NCBI RefSeq assembly: GCF_013111185.1
Contig: NZ_WVRE01000005.1
Coordinates: 124,001 to 188,000, forward strand
DNA length: 64,000 nucleotides
Origin: Ruegeria sp. HKCCD7303
GTDB lineage: Bacteria > Pseudomonadota > Alphaproteobacteria > Rhodobacterales > Rhodobacteraceae
Direction of reading: 5' to 3'
A program made the position numbers and the translations under genes. Under the pieces are notes generated by a model. That model saw nothing but the letters and a program-made list of their open reading frames with translations, was not told the DNA's origin and did not search any database. Below, one piece after another: positions 1 through 10,701 of this stretch (position 1 is its first letter; each line of letters begins with the position of its first letter).

Positions 1-1326
1 ATCAGCCAGCAATTGCTTGATGTGGCCCGCAAAGCAGGCGCAGAGGCGGCGGATGCCATCGTGCTTGACGGCTCCTCGGTTGCGGTCGAGGTGCGGGGCG
101 GCGCGCTGGAACATGCAGAACGCTCGGAAGGCACGGATTTGGGGTTGCGGGTCTTTCTGGGTAAACGGTCTTCCATCGTATCCAGTTCCGACAGCCGCCC
201 GGAAACCCTGCACGCTATGGCGGAACGCGCCGTTGCAATGGCCAAAGAAGCCCCCGAAGACCCGTATTCAGGATTGGCTGATCGCGACCAGCTGCTGAGC
301 AACTGGGATGCGCAGTCACTGGAACTCATTGACCCAACCCCGGCCCCATCCGCCGAAACCCTGATGCAGGACGCTCTGGCAGCCGAAGCTGCGGCATTGG
401 CTGTATCAGGTGTCACTCAGGTCTCAGATGCGGCCGCGAGCTATGGAACCCACCGCGTGCATCTGGCCGCCACAAACGGCTTTTCCGGCGGCTATGAGCG
501 CAGCAGCCGGTCAGTGTCTTGCGTTGCGATCTCGGGCGAAGGCACCGGGATGGAACGGGAATATGACGGCGACAGTCGGACGTTTCAATCCGACCTGCGC
601 AGCGCGGTTGAGATCGGGCGCACCGCAGGTGAACGCGCCGTGCAGCAGGTGGGCGCGCGCAAGCCTGAAACCGGCAGTTTCCCTGTGTTGTTTGATGAAC
701 GCATCTCGTCTTCACTGATCGGCCATCTATTGGCTGCCAGCAATGGTGCAGCGATCGCACGCGGCGCGTCTTGGCTCAAGGATTGCTTGGGGCAAGAGGT
801 TCTGCCCGCGCATTTGTCGCTGATCGAAGACCCGCGCCGCCCGCGCATCTCGGGCTCTCGCCCTTTTGATGCCGAGGGTTTGCCGACACAACGCAGGGCA
901 ATTGTTGAAAACGGTGTCCTCACCGGGTGGACGCTGGATCTATCCAGCGCACGCAAGCTGGACATGGTGTCAACAGGCAACGCTGCGCGTGGCGTGTCCG
1001 GCCCGCCTTCTCCCAGCAACTGGAACCTCAGCCTGACGCAGGGCGACAAAAGCCGTGCTGATCTGGTGCGTGATATGGGTACCGGCTTGCTGGTCACATC
1101 CATGATCGGGTCGACGATCAACCCCAACACCGGTGACTATTCACGCGGGGCTTCTGGGTTCTGGGTGGAAAACGGCGAGATCAAACATCCGGTCAATGAA
1201 TGCACTATCGCAGGTAATTTGCGGGACATGTTACGACGGATTATTCCGGCGAATGACGCCCGTCCATATCTGTCACGCGTGGTCCCCTCGTTGCTGATCG
1301 AAGGAATGACACTTGCCGGCAACTGA
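1..1326 (+). CDS. pmbA: PmbA/TldD-family protein (modulator of DNA gyrase), 5'-truncated
   Basis: This is the C-terminal 441 codons of a PmbA-like protein. The reading frame is open to the first base of the window, so the true start lies upstream. TldD and PmbA (TldE) form a heterodimeric metalloprotease that processes small peptides. The conserved C-terminal part is clear: a glycine-rich LLVTSMIGSTINPNTGDYSR segment followed by GFWVENGEI and a late TIAGNL motif. PmbA is the partner that lacks the zinc-binding HExxxH of TldD, and none is seen here. The stop overlaps the next gene by 14 bases, so the two are probably co-transcribed. Family assignment is firm; the distinction from TldD rests on the missing motif and length. 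Confidence 0.9.
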   Translation: MSQQLLDVARKAGAEAADAIVLDGSSVAVEVRGGALEHAERSEGTDLGLRVFLGKRSSIVSSSDSRPETLHAMAERAVAMAKEAPEDPYSGLADRDQLLSNWDAQSLELIDPTPAPSAETLMQDALAAEAAALAVSGVTQVSDAAASYGTHRVHLAATNGFSGGYERSSRSVSCVAISGEGTGMEREYDGDSRTFQSDLRSAVEIGRTAGERAVQQVGARKPETGSFPVLFDERISSSLIGHLLAASNGAAIARGASWLKDCLGQEVLPAHLSLIEDPRRPRISGSRPFDAEGLPTQRRAIVENGVLTGWTLDLSSARKLDMVSTGNAARGVSGPPSPSNWNLSLTQGDKSRADLVRDMGTGLLVTSMIGSTINPNTGDYSRGASGFWVENGEIKHPVNECTIAGNLRDMLRRIIPANDARPYLSRVVPSLLIEGMTLAGN

Positions 1327-2113
1327 CCTGTCCCTGCTCATTGACGCAGCACTCGAGGCCGGCAAGATCGCCACACGATATTCCGGGACGCAAGCGCAGC
1401 GCTGGGATAAACCCGATGGCGCCGGTCCAGTGACCGAGGCCGATTTGGCCGTGAACGCAATGCTTGGGGATCGGCTGCGTGCCGCACGACCGGGGTATGG
1501 CTGGTTGAGCGAGGAGTCCGAGGACACGTCCGAGCGGCTGGAGCGCCGCAACGCCTTCATCATCGATCCGATTGACGGCACGCGCAGCTTTGCCGAGGGT
1601 GCGCGCACATGGGCGCATTCGATCGCCGTCGCCGATGAAGGCAAAGTGACGGCCGCTGTCATCTATTTGCCGATGCGGAATTTGCTTTATGCTGCCGCCC
1701 GGGGAATGGGGGCAACGCTGAATGGTGAGGAAATCAAAACCTCGGCCTATGTCGACTTGCAGCAATCGGAAGTTCTGGCAGCTAAGCCGAATCTCGATAC
1801 ACGGCACTGGCGCGACGGGCATGTGCCTGACTTCGGGCGCGCATATCGCCCGTCTCTGGCCTATCGCATGGCTCTGGTTGGACAGGGGCGGTTTGACGCG
1901 ATGCTGACTTTGCGCCCAAGCTGGGAATGGGACATTGCCGCCGGTGATCTGATTATCCAAGAGGCCGGTGGCGTGTGTACCGACCGGGCTGGGCAATCTT
2001 TGGTGTTCAACAACGCCACTCCTCGGCTGAACGGAGTAATCGCAGCGAACGCGGCGCTGCATGAAGAGCTTTCACAGCGGCTGGATCCGAGCGGACCCGG
2101 GATTGGGGCATGA
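1313..2113 (+). CDS. Inositol monophosphatase family protein (CysQ-like 3'(2'),5'-bisphosphate nucleotidase)
   Basis: A 266-residue member of the Mg2+-dependent, Li+-sensitive phosphatase superfamily. The metal-binding motifs are present in order: WLSEE (about residue 63), DPIDGT (about 84) and WEWDIAAGDLI (about 203). Family members hydrolyse inositol phosphates, or 3'-phosphoadenosine 5'-phosphate in the case of CysQ. In alphaproteobacteria this gene commonly stands upstream of waaA and lpxK, as here. The start is TTG at 1313 with AAGGA seven bases upstream; the nearby ATG at 1306 is in the pmbA frame. It ends in an ATGA overlap with the next gene. Substrate cannot be decided from sequence alone. 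Confidence 0.85.
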   Translation: MPATDLSLLIDAALEAGKIATRYSGTQAQRWDKPDGAGPVTEADLAVNAMLGDRLRAARPGYGWLSEESEDTSERLERRNAFIIDPIDGTRSFAEGARTWAHSIAVADEGKVTAAVIYLPMRNLLYAAARGMGATLNGEEIKTSAYVDLQQSEVLAAKPNLDTRHWRDGHVPDFGRAYRPSLAYRMALVGQGRFDAMLTLRPSWEWDIAAGDLIIQEAGGVCTDRAGQSLVFNNATPRLNGVIAANAALHEELSQRLDPSGPGIGA

Positions 2114-3348
2114 GCAAGCCGGGATCCCTGAGCTTGGCGGCCTACAGGGTTCTGTCCTGGGGAATGCGCAACACCGTCGGTCAGCGCATCGACCTACCTC
2201 GTCCTGAAGGTGAGTTGCTCTGGATTCAAGTCGCCACGCCAGGTCACTTGCGCGCTGTGAGCGACTTTTGCCAACGCTTGCTTCAGGTTCGATCCGAACT
2301 GAGCTTTGTCCTGACCGGTCCACCGGACGCAGATCTGGACAGTTGGCCAGGTTGTGATTTCCATCTGACCAACCTGCCTCAGGACCAAAGCGGGGCTGTG
2401 CGTGGTTTCCTGGAGCATTGGCATCCGACAATGGGTCTTTGGGTCGGCGGTGATCTGAAGCCCAACATTTTAATCAGAGCAAGTGATCAGGACATCCCGC
2501 TGATATTATTCGATGCCGAATTCAGCGTCTCCTTGCCGCGAAGTGCACGTTGGTTACCGGACATCACCCGGGCAACCTTTGACTGTTTTCAAGAAATCAT
2601 GACGGCATCGCCAGAGACTGCACGCCATATACGCAGACTTGGTGTTCAATCGTCCAAGGTCCACGAGGCTCCACCCCTGCGTATCAGCCCAAACCCGCGA
2701 CCCTGGCCCGAAGACGAGTTGATTGAAACCAACCACACCCTTGCAGGGCGTCCGGTCTGGCTGGCGGCTTGGGTACAAGACAAAGAATTCATTTCGGTTC
2801 TAACGGCCCATCGGCAGGTGCTTCGGATGCTGCACCGTCTTGTTCTGGTTCTGCATGTCGCTGACGAAACGGAAGCAGGGCCGCTAAAGCGGCGGCTTGA
2901 GACCATGGATTTGCGTTGCGTCAATTGGGACGACGGCGACGAAATCGAAGACAGCACCCAAGTGATCCTGACCGCTGACCCAGAAAACCTGGGCCTTTGG
3001 TGCCGTGTATCCGCTGTGACCTTTATGGCCAGCTCTCTGGAACGTGGCGCCGGTGGGCGTGATCCGTCCGAGTCTATTGCATTGGGATCAGCCATCATTC
3101 ACGGACCCTTTGTGCACCGCCATGACGCGTTGTATTCTCAGCTGCAGCGGGCGGGCGCTGCGAAACAGGTCAAGACAGCGACCGAATTGGGGGATGCACT
3201 TATCGAACTTTTGGCACCGGATCTTGCGGCCGGGATGGCGCTGGCGGGATGGCAGATGATAACCGAAGGCGCACCCCAGGCGGACGCCCTGATCGACATG
3301 GTGCAGGATATTCTGGATCAGCGGAGTGCAGAACGTGCGGGCACCTGA
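2110..3348 (+). CDS. Divergent Kdo-transferase-like glycosyltransferase (GT30 / WaaA homologue)
   Basis: A 412-residue protein with the two-domain layout of 3-deoxy-D-manno-octulosonate transferases, which add Kdo to lipid A precursor at the inner membrane. Family-like stretches include [11 protein letters not shown] (about residue 35), [10 protein letters not shown] (about 114), RPVWLAAWV (about 215) and [10 protein letters not shown] (about 330). Several hallmark positions differ from typical WaaA: the usual HA-S-VGE motif with its catalytic glutamate is replaced by QVATPGH, and the C-terminal GGHNPLE-type motif by GGRDPSE. The position directly before lpxK supports a lipopolysaccharide role. 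It may be a paralogue with altered or lost activity; family confidence is good, function is not. Confidence 0.7.
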   Translation: MSKPGSLSLAAYRVLSWGMRNTVGQRIDLPRPEGELLWIQVATPGHLRAVSDFCQRLLQVRSELSFVLTGPPDADLDSWPGCDFHLTNLPQDQSGAVRGFLEHWHPTMGLWVGGDLKPNILIRASDQDIPLILFDAEFSVSLPRSARWLPDITRATFDCFQEIMTASPETARHIRRLGVQSSKVHEAPPLRISPNPRPWPEDELIETNHTLAGRPVWLAAWVQDKEFISVLTAHRQVLRMLHRLVLVLHVADETEAGPLKRRLETMDLRCVNWDDGDEIEDSTQVILTADPENLGLWCRVSAVTFMASSLERGAGGRDPSESIALGSAIIHGPFVHRHDALYSQLQRAGAAKQVKTATELGDALIELLAPDLAAGMALAGWQMITEGAPQADALIDMVQDILDQRSAERAGT

Positions 3349-4336
3349 TTTCTGGAACACTTCCCCTGAGCAACGGGATCTGAGGGCGCGCCTTCTGGCG
3401 CCGCTCGGTCACCTCTATGCGGCAGCAACAGCCCGCCGGATCGCCTCGCAAACTGGTGCGCAGCCCGGGGTACCAGTGATCTGTATCGGCAACCTAAATG
3501 CAGGTGGTACCGGTAAGACTCCCACGGTGATTTGGACGCTCGAACAACTAAGAAACGCATGGCACGAGCCGCATGTCGTCACGCGTGGGCACGGGGGGTC
3601 TTTGGAAGGCCCGGTGCAGGTCGATCCGGCCAAACACACAGCCGCCGAGGTCGGAGATGAGCCGCTGCTGCTGGCAATGTTCGGCGAGGTTTGGGTGGCC
3701 AAGGACCGGGCTGCAGGCGCACGTGCGGCTGCGGCTGCAGGCGCGACCGTGATTGTTCTGGATGACGGGTTCCAAAACCCTTCGGTCAGCAAGGATTTCT
3801 CGGTTATCGTCGTCGACGCGCAGCGCGGGTTTGGAAACGGCTTGTGTCTGCCCGCCGGTCCCTTGCGCGAACCCGTGGATGTGGGCCTGAAACGCGCCAA
3901 TCTGGTTTTGTCGCTTGGCGACGAGACCGCACAAAAGACCTTTGCTGAACAATGGCAAGACCACCTGATGGTGCCTCATGTCACTGGGGCAATCGAACCG
4001 CTGCAAACCGGTATGGACTGGACAGGAACCCGGGCGCTGGCCTTTGCCGGTATCGGACACCCAGAAAAGTTCTTTCAAACTCTGCGCCGTATGGGTGCCG
4101 ATTTGATACGGGCCGAAGCATTGGACGATCACCAGCCCCTAACCCAGGCCCTGATGACCCGGCTGGAAAACGACGCACGCACTCTGGGTGCTCAGATGGT
4201 GACCACAGAAAAAGACGCCGTGCGCCTGCCACCTGCATTCCGAAGTAAGGTGATCACGCTGCCGGTCCGGCTTCAGATACCAGAAGGCGAAAAGGTCAAA
4301 GAGATGCTGTTGACCGCGGCCCCGTCACCTAAGTAG
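3335..4336 (+). CDS. lpxK: Tetraacyldisaccharide 4'-kinase LpxK
   Basis: LpxK phosphorylates the 4' position of the lipid A disaccharide at the inner membrane. The P-loop is plain: [16 protein letters not shown] at about residue 48. Further conserved blocks are [24 protein letters not shown] and the late TTEKDAVRL. Length (333 residues) fits the family. GTG at 3335, giving MRAPDFW, is preferred because GGAG lies eight bases upstream and family members begin similarly; a GTG nine bases earlier is also open. It overlaps the end of the upstream glycosyltransferase by 14 bases, implying one transcript for the lipid A genes. Confidence 0.92.
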   Translation: MRAPDFWNTSPEQRDLRARLLAPLGHLYAAATARRIASQTGAQPGVPVICIGNLNAGGTGKTPTVIWTLEQLRNAWHEPHVVTRGHGGSLEGPVQVDPAKHTAAEVGDEPLLLAMFGEVWVAKDRAAGARAAAAAGATVIVLDDGFQNPSVSKDFSVIVVDAQRGFGNGLCLPAGPLREPVDVGLKRANLVLSLGDETAQKTFAEQWQDHLMVPHVTGAIEPLQTGMDWTGTRALAFAGIGHPEKFFQTLRRMGADLIRAEALDDHQPLTQALMTRLENDARTLGAQMVTTEKDAVRLPPAFRSKVITLPVRLQIPEGEKVKEMLLTAAPSPK

Positions 4337-4373
4337 ATCCGGCCGACCCCATCGGGAGCCGACCGGCAAAAGA

Positions 4374-5036
4374 TCAGCTGCCAAGCTCGGCTTCGATCAG
4401 CTTTTTGAAATCCGCGTAGGATTGATTGTCGACCTTCTTGCCATTCACGATGAAGGACGGGGTGGCTTGAATGCCGTCACGCTCAGCGTTTTCCTGGTAC
4501 CACGCGGCCAGTGTACGCGCCTTGGTGCCGTCTTGTAGACATGCTTCCAGCTGATCGCCGTCGATCCCGGCCAAACGGCCGATCTTGCGCAGCTCGTCAA
4601 CGATCTCAGTCGGACCGCCCGCGCGTGTCCACTCGGACTGCTTCTCGTAGATCACGTCGGTGAGGCCAAAGAACTTTTCGGGTCCGGCGCAGCGTGCGAC
4701 CATCGACGCCCACAGACCGTAGCGGTCAAAATAAACCTCACGATAGGTAAACTTGACCTTTCCGGTGTCGATAAAGTCTTTCTTGAGCTGCTTGTACGCG
4801 CCCTGATGAAAACTCGCACAATGCGGGCAGGTGAAAGAAGCATATTCGATGATCTCGACCGGTGCGTCTTCGGCACCCTGCACCATTTCGATAACGGTCG
4901 AGGTATCAATCTCAGCCTCCTGCGCCTCAGCAGTGCTCACCAACAGGTTGGACGAATTGGAATTTGACAGCGACAGCCAATAGCCTCCAGCGGCTACGGC
5001 GACGGCCGCACAGATTACGGTTGCAATACGGCTCAT
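4374..5036 (-). CDS. DsbA-family periplasmic thiol:disulfide oxidoreductase
   Basis: A 220-residue thioredoxin-fold protein with a CPHC active site (Cys70 and Cys73, in YASFTCPHCASFH) and a cis-proline region near ATPSFIVNG. An N-terminal hydrophobic segment (about residues 4-25) exports or anchors it. It would act in disulfide exchange on secreted proteins. The start chosen gives MSRIATVICAA, directly followed by the hydrophobic segment; an upstream in-frame extension to 5117 overlaps the neighbour and looks spurious. It follows the DUF721 gene by 13 bases on the same strand, so the two are likely one transcript. Which Dsb subgroup it belongs to is not resolved. Confidence 0.88.
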   Translation of the reverse strand: MSRIATVICAAVAVAAGGYWLSLSNSNSSNLLVSTAEAQEAEIDTSTVIEMVQGAEDAPVEIIEYASFTCPHCASFHQGAYKQLKKDFIDTGKVKFTYREVYFDRYGLWASMVARCAGPEKFFGLTDVIYEKQSEWTRAGGPTEIVDELRKIGRLAGIDGDQLEACLQDGTKARTLAAWYQENAERDGIQATPSFIVNGKKVDNQSYADFKKLIEAELGS

Positions 5037-5049
5037 TCTCGGCCCTTTC

Positions 5050-5556
5050 TCAGCGTTTCTGTTTGGATAAAACGTTGCAAGCGAGACGTTCAAGGGCTGC
5101 GCGCAAATCTTCATCATTCACGTCGCGTGACACTTTGTCGGCTTCGGCGGCAACGTCTGGAGCAATCTGGGGTTTTGCCTGCTTCGGCTTGTGGTCGAAA
5201 CTGGCCTGCCCCTCGGCAAAACCGGTCGGAGCAGTCTGGGTGATGCGGATGCGGCTGATGGCGTTGTATCCGTAAACCGCGTTGACCTTACCGCGCAGTT
5301 GTTCCTTCTGCATTTCCAGCATCGGTGCCTGCGGGCCGGTGGTCAGCACGGTCAGGGTCGCACCAAAGCCGCCCTTGCCATAGCCCACATTGACCGGGCG
5401 CGCGATGGCAGCGGTGTCCTGACCTACAATCTCGGCCCAATGGGTCAACAACCGCGACACGGCAAAGCCACGGCTTTCACCGGCGCGCCGGATCTGATCA
5501 TTCAGCAAGGACGCGGTGCGTTTGAACCCGCGGGTCGAGGAACGTCTGCGTTGCAT
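5050..5556 (-). CDS. DUF721 / DciA-like protein
   Basis: A 168-residue protein with the DUF721 pattern in its first 100 residues (GFKRTASLLN, LLTHWAEIVG, LTVLTTGPQAPMLEMQKEQL). DUF721 includes DciA, which helps load the replicative helicase in bacteria without DnaC; whether this copy does so is inference from the family. The C-terminal third is charged and low in complexity. Start ATG at 5556 has GGAG upstream. The gene is divergent from mutY with about 80 bases between them that must hold both promoters. Confidence 0.8.
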   Translation of the reverse strand: MQRRRSSTRGFKRTASLLNDQIRRAGESRGFAVSRLLTHWAEIVGQDTAAIARPVNVGYGKGGFGATLTVLTTGPQAPMLEMQKEQLRGKVNAVYGYNAISRIRITQTAPTGFAEGQASFDHKPKQAKPQIAPDVAAEADKVSRDVNDEDLRAALERLACNVLSKQKR

Positions 5557-5637
5557 CTGGTTTCCCACTCCTACACCGCTATTGTAATAGGCAGACCATC
5601 GGGTGCCAGCGAAACCCGACAAGGAGATGAATAAAAC

Positions 5638-6693
5638 TTGCGTGACTCCCCTGAATTCATCGTCAGCACCCCGCTTTTGGAGTGGTATGACCGCCACGCG
5701 CGCGACATGCCATGGCGCGTCAGCCCTGCGGATCGGGCGGTCGGGGTGCGCCCTGACCCCTATCGGGTCTGGCTATCCGAAGTGATGTTGCAGCAAACCA
5801 CCGTGGCGGCAGTGCGAGACTATTTCCTGCGTTTCACAACCCGCTGGCCAACAGTTCACGCGCTGGCCGCAGCGCCGGATGAACAGGTGATGGGGGAATG
5901 GGCTGGGCTTGGATATTATGCCCGCGCCCGCAACCTGTTGAAATGCGCCCGTGCTGTGGCGCAAGACCACGATGGCCAGTTTCCTGACACCTATGATGCA
6001 TTGCTGAAACTGCCCGGCATCGGCCCGTATACCGCCGCTGCGATCTCGGCCATTGCATTTGATCAGCCCGAAACAGTGCTGGATGGCAATGTCGAACGGG
6101 TCATGGCCCGGTTTTATGACATCCACGATCCTTTGCCAGGGTCCAAACCTTTGCTGAAAGAAAAAGCCGAGGCCCTGACACCGACCACGCGACCCGGTGA
6201 CTATGCTCAGGCGGTTATGGATCTGGGGGCCACGATCTGCACGCCGAAATCTCCGGCCTGCGGCATATGTCCGTTGCGTGATCCCTGTCAGGCCCGCATC
6301 GCGGGTACCATGATCAACTTGCCCCGAAAGACACCGAAAAAACCCAAGCCCACCCGCTATGGCCACGTCTATATTGCGCGCAAGGCAGACGGGGCCATGG
6401 TGCTGGAACGCAGACCGGACAAGGGGCTGCTGGGCGGAATGCTAGGCTGGCCCGGATCAGAGTGGAACGATGCCCCAACCGAACGCGCCCCGTTCGCGGC
6501 AGAGTGGACGATCCTGCCCGCAGAAGTGCGCCATACCTTTACGCATTTCCATTTGATTCTCAGAGTTTGGACTGTCGATCTAGAGGATCAATTCGTGCCC
6601 GAACACCTAACCGTGCTAGACAAGCACAGTTTCAAACCCAGCGACCTGCCGACAGTGATGCGCAAAGCCTACGATCTGTGGAGAGAACGTTAA
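5638..6693 (+). CDS. mutY: A/G-specific adenine DNA glycosylase MutY
   Basis: MutY removes adenine mispaired with 8-oxoguanine. Seen in order: MPWRVSP (about residue 24), VMLQQTTV with the catalytic-region glutamate-Q motif, helix-hairpin-helix LPGIGPYTAAAI (about 123), the catalytic aspartate region VLDGNVERV (about 144) and four cysteines in the C-X6-C-X2-C-X5-C spacing of an iron-sulfur cluster (ICTPKSPACGICPLRDPC). The C-terminal third matches the MutT-like 8-oxoG recognition domain. The start is TTG at 5638, with AAGGAG eleven bases upstream; the first in-frame ATG would remove the region before PWR. Confidence 0.95.
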   Translation: MRDSPEFIVSTPLLEWYDRHARDMPWRVSPADRAVGVRPDPYRVWLSEVMLQQTTVAAVRDYFLRFTTRWPTVHALAAAPDEQVMGEWAGLGYYARARNLLKCARAVAQDHDGQFPDTYDALLKLPGIGPYTAAAISAIAFDQPETVLDGNVERVMARFYDIHDPLPGSKPLLKEKAEALTPTTRPGDYAQAVMDLGATICTPKSPACGICPLRDPCQARIAGTMINLPRKTPKKPKPTRYGHVYIARKADGAMVLERRPDKGLLGGMLGWPGSEWNDAPTERAPFAAEWTILPAEVRHTFTHFHLILRVWTVDLEDQFVPEHLTVLDKHSFKPSDLPTVMRKAYDLWRER

Positions 6694-6754
6694 GACCGCT
6701 GTGCAATCCGCCGGGTCGCGGATAGGCTAGGCCCATAACGTCGGAGCAGAAAAA

Positions 6755-7891
6755 ATGATCGCAACAGGCACATTGTCCCGCTGGCAATCCGCCTCCCCTT
6801 TCTGGGTGTCCCTGCTGTTGATCCCGTTGATCTGGTTCACCGCAATTGCCGGAGGCTGGTGGGTCCTGTTGATCCCACTTTCAACGTGGTGGGCTTTTGC
6901 GGTTCTGGACCGGATCACCGGCCTGAACGAGCAAAACGCCGATCCGGAGACATCTGATGATGTGTTGCGCTGGTACATCCTGCTGACCAAGCTTTGGGTG
7001 CCGCTTCAATTCCTGACGCTGTTTGGTTTGATCTGGTATGCAACCCACACCAACCATCTGTCGACGCCCGCAAAGATTGGCCTGTTTTTCGGTATGGGCG
7101 TCCTGTCCGGTACAATCGGGATCAACTACAGTCACGAGCTTATGCACCAGAAAAGTCGGGGCGAGCGATGGCTGGGGGATATCCTTTTGGCCATGGTACT
7201 GTATTCTCATTTCCGGTCCGAACATCTGCTGGTCCATCACCGTTACGTGGGCACACCACGCGATCCGGTGACAGCCCGTTACAATGAAGGGTTCCACCGC
7301 TTTTATCCCCGCGTTCTATGGCAATGTCTGATGTCAGCCTTCAACGCCGAACGCGACAAGCTGGCCCGCAAAGACCGGCCATGGACGGATCGTTCCAACC
7401 CGTTTTGGCGATACTGGGCCCTGCAAGGCGCGATGCTGGCGCTGGCTGCGCTGATCGGAGGGTGGGCTGGTTTGGCCCTGTTTCTGCTGCAAGCCGGTGT
7501 CGCGATCTGGCAGCTTGAGCTGGTCAACTACGTCGAACACTACGGCCTGACACGAAAATATCTGGGCGACGGTCGGTACGAACATGTCTTGCCGTGTCAT
7601 TCCTGGAATGCGGCGCATAAGGCATCAAACTGGTTGCTGATCAATCTGCAGCGCCATTCCGACCATCACTACAAACCCAACCGCCGGTTTCCGCTGTTGC
7701 AACATCACAGACCAGACTCAGCCCCGCAATTGCCGTATGGCTATCCGGTGATGACAGTCGCAGCGATGATCCCTCCGCTTTGGAAGCGGGTGATGAACCC
7801 GCGTGTTCGGGAATGGCGACGCCATTATTACCCCGAGATTAAGGACTGGCACCCCTACAACAAGGCTTTGAACCCGATGCCCAAAGCGTGA
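6755..7891 (+). CDS. alkB: Alkane 1-monooxygenase (AlkB family)
   Basis: A 378-residue integral-membrane di-iron hydroxylase that oxidises terminal carbons of n-alkanes with rubredoxin as electron donor. The histidine boxes are complete: HELMHQ (about residue 128), HLLVHHRYVGTP (about 152), NYVEHYG (about 254) and LQRHSDHHYKPNRR (about 299). Several hydrophobic helices precede them (about 12-45, 75-125, 225-250). It stands alone: no rubredoxin, rubredoxin reductase or AraC/TetR regulator is adjacent, so electron partners must be encoded elsewhere. A closely related hydroxylase with another substrate cannot be excluded. Confidence 0.93.
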   Translation: MIATGTLSRWQSASPFWVSLLLIPLIWFTAIAGGWWVLLIPLSTWWAFAVLDRITGLNEQNADPETSDDVLRWYILLTKLWVPLQFLTLFGLIWYATHTNHLSTPAKIGLFFGMGVLSGTIGINYSHELMHQKSRGERWLGDILLAMVLYSHFRSEHLLVHHRYVGTPRDPVTARYNEGFHRFYPRVLWQCLMSAFNAERDKLARKDRPWTDRSNPFWRYWALQGAMLALAALIGGWAGLALFLLQAGVAIWQLELVNYVEHYGLTRKYLGDGRYEHVLPCHSWNAAHKASNWLLINLQRHSDHHYKPNRRFPLLQHHRPDSAPQLPYGYPVMTVAAMIPPLWKRVMNPRVREWRRHYYPEIKDWHPYNKALNPMPKA

Positions 7892-7894
7892 CCG

Positions 7895-7914
7895 CAGCGC
7901 GCGTCTGCGCGCTG
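7895..7914. terminator. GC-rich hairpin between convergent alkB and cyclase genes
   Basis: A perfect 8-base-pair stem (CAGCGCGC with GCGCGCTG) and a four-base loop begin four bases after the alkB stop. There is no T-run, so intrinsic termination is uncertain, but its position between convergent genes fits a 3'-end structure. Confidence 0.45.
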
Positions 7915-7970
7915 TCTGGCCCAACTGTCAGCACGGCATCTTCGATGCTGTTCTGATGGGCGGGAGGGTT

Positions 7971-9353
7971 TCAGTTCTTCATCACCCAGATATTCATCGG
8001 CGTCTCTACCCCGCGGACAGATTGATCGCGATGTGCAGTGAAGCCTTCCATCGCACCTGGCACAGTGGGGTTTTCTTCGGCTACCCGTTCCCGCACAGCA
8101 TCGCTGACAACTATGTTTGCCTGAAACTCGCGCGTCAGTGCCTCCAGCTTGGCAGCCACATTAACCGCATCACCGATCACTGCAAATTCCAGCCGGTTGG
8201 CGCCAATATCCCCCAAAACGACCGAGCCATAGTGCACCCCAATCCCAACTTGGATTTCAGGTTCTCCGGCACGCCGACGATCCAGATTCCAGCGGTCGAT
8301 CACTTTTACCATCGCGCGCGCGCAGCCCAAGGCATTGCTCGCATCCAAGGGCGTCGGCACCGGCGTACCAAAAGTCGCCATCAAGCCGTCACCCAGATAC
8401 TTGTCCAGGGTTCCATGGTGCCGGAACACTTCGGTCTCCATACGGGCGTGGAAACCTCGCAGCACCTCGATGACCTCATAGGGATCACGCCCGGCGGCGT
8501 ATTTGGTGAAACCCACGATGTCGATGAACAAGACTGCCACATTCTCTTTACGGACCTGTTTCAGCGGCTCGTCGTTCTGGCTGAGTTCATCCACCACGTT
8601 AGGAGAGAAATATCGCGACAGGTTGGCCCGTTCCCGCTCCAAACCGGCGTTGCTCATCAACAGCTGGTTCAATCGCCGCATCGAGACACCCAATGTCACC
8701 GCAACCATGATAAAAACGACGACTTGCTGGATACGCTGCGGGGCCATGAAGCTGTTGGGATTTAGCAATTCCGCCACATCCGGATACCCTTGCAAGGCCG
8801 TCGCAACCTTTTCGCTGATACCTGGAATGGGGGTGGCCACCCACCAGGCAATGATCCACCCCGCCGTCCACATCATCGCGGTCCAGGAGCCGATGGCAAT
8901 CACCGTCCGCCAAGAATAGGCCAAAGTCCCAGCTGCCAAAATGATGAAAAAATACTGGAAGTTGTCGAACCGATATTGCATCGCCAACGGTCGAACATCT
9001 TCGCTGAACGGGTTAGGCACAATCATTCCAAGCGTCATGATCAGCAGGTCGACAAAGATCAGCAGCAACTCAACCCGCGACTGCCCAACGCGACCCGCAC
9101 GGCGTATCAGCCACCCGTTGGCGCAGATCAGCAACAGGATGAAGTGATACCAAAGCACTTCCCACTGCGGGTTAAGGAAAATCAGAAGAACCCCAGTCAG
9201 CGCCATCGCCACCCAACGGGCACGCACGGCCAGTTCCAACCCTTCGCGCTTGTGCCGTTCTAACGCCGCCTCGGTATACTTGTTGTCCAAATCATATGTA
9301 TCAGGCTGTGTAAAAAACAGGCTGCGGCGGGGCTGCGCGGTCGTCTCGGTCAT
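7971..9353 (-). CDS. Membrane-bound class III adenylate/guanylate cyclase
   Basis: A 460-residue protein. About six hydrophobic helices occupy residues 45-226, followed by a linker (RANLSRYFSPNVVDEL) and a class III nucleotidyl cyclase domain (about 268-440). The two metal-binding aspartates are in FIDIVGFT (Asp278) and YLGDG (Asp322); Lys318 just before the second fits ATP rather than GTP as substrate. The late motif GDAVNVAAKLE supplies the catalytic asparagine region. It would make cAMP at the inner membrane in response to an unknown signal. The chosen ATG (MTETTAQ) avoids an unlikely 21-residue extension. It is convergent with alkB. Confidence 0.9.
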   Translation of the reverse strand: MTETTAQPRRSLFFTQPDTYDLDNKYTEAALERHKREGLELAVRARWVAMALTGVLLIFLNPQWEVLWYHFILLLICANGWLIRRAGRVGQSRVELLLIFVDLLIMTLGMIVPNPFSEDVRPLAMQYRFDNFQYFFIILAAGTLAYSWRTVIAIGSWTAMMWTAGWIIAWWVATPIPGISEKVATALQGYPDVAELLNPNSFMAPQRIQQVVVFIMVAVTLGVSMRRLNQLLMSNAGLERERANLSRYFSPNVVDELSQNDEPLKQVRKENVAVLFIDIVGFTKYAAGRDPYEVIEVLRGFHARMETEVFRHHGTLDKYLGDGLMATFGTPVPTPLDASNALGCARAMVKVIDRWNLDRRRAGEPEIQVGIGVHYGSVVLGDIGANRLEFAVIGDAVNVAAKLEALTREFQANIVVSDAVRERVAEENPTVPGAMEGFTAHRDQSVRGVETPMNIWVMKN

Positions 9354-9412
9354 GGCCGTGATCTTTCTTGCAGTGTCAGGGTCACTGTCATGCAACCACT
9401 CTTGATGCCAAA

Positions 9413-9442
9413 ACAAAAGACCCCGCCGTAGGATCGGCGGGG
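9413..9442 (-). terminator. Rho-independent terminator after ccrM
   Basis: On the minus strand an 8-bp perfect stem (CCCCGCCG with CGGCGGGG, 9421-9442) is followed by a T-rich tail (TCTTTTGTTTTGG read on the minus strand). It lies about 50 bases beyond the ccrM stop. Confidence 0.85.
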
Positions 9443-9493
9443 CAAGGCTTAGTGCCTTGTGTCAGGCCACAGGCACCGGCGGTGTTCGTGAAA

Positions 9494-10701
<1,208 letters not shown>

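Noticed and set aside
7956..8765. A 269-codon frame opposite the membrane cyclase
   Set aside because: It is antisense to a gene with complete catalytic motifs, and its translation looks like typical shadow sequence.
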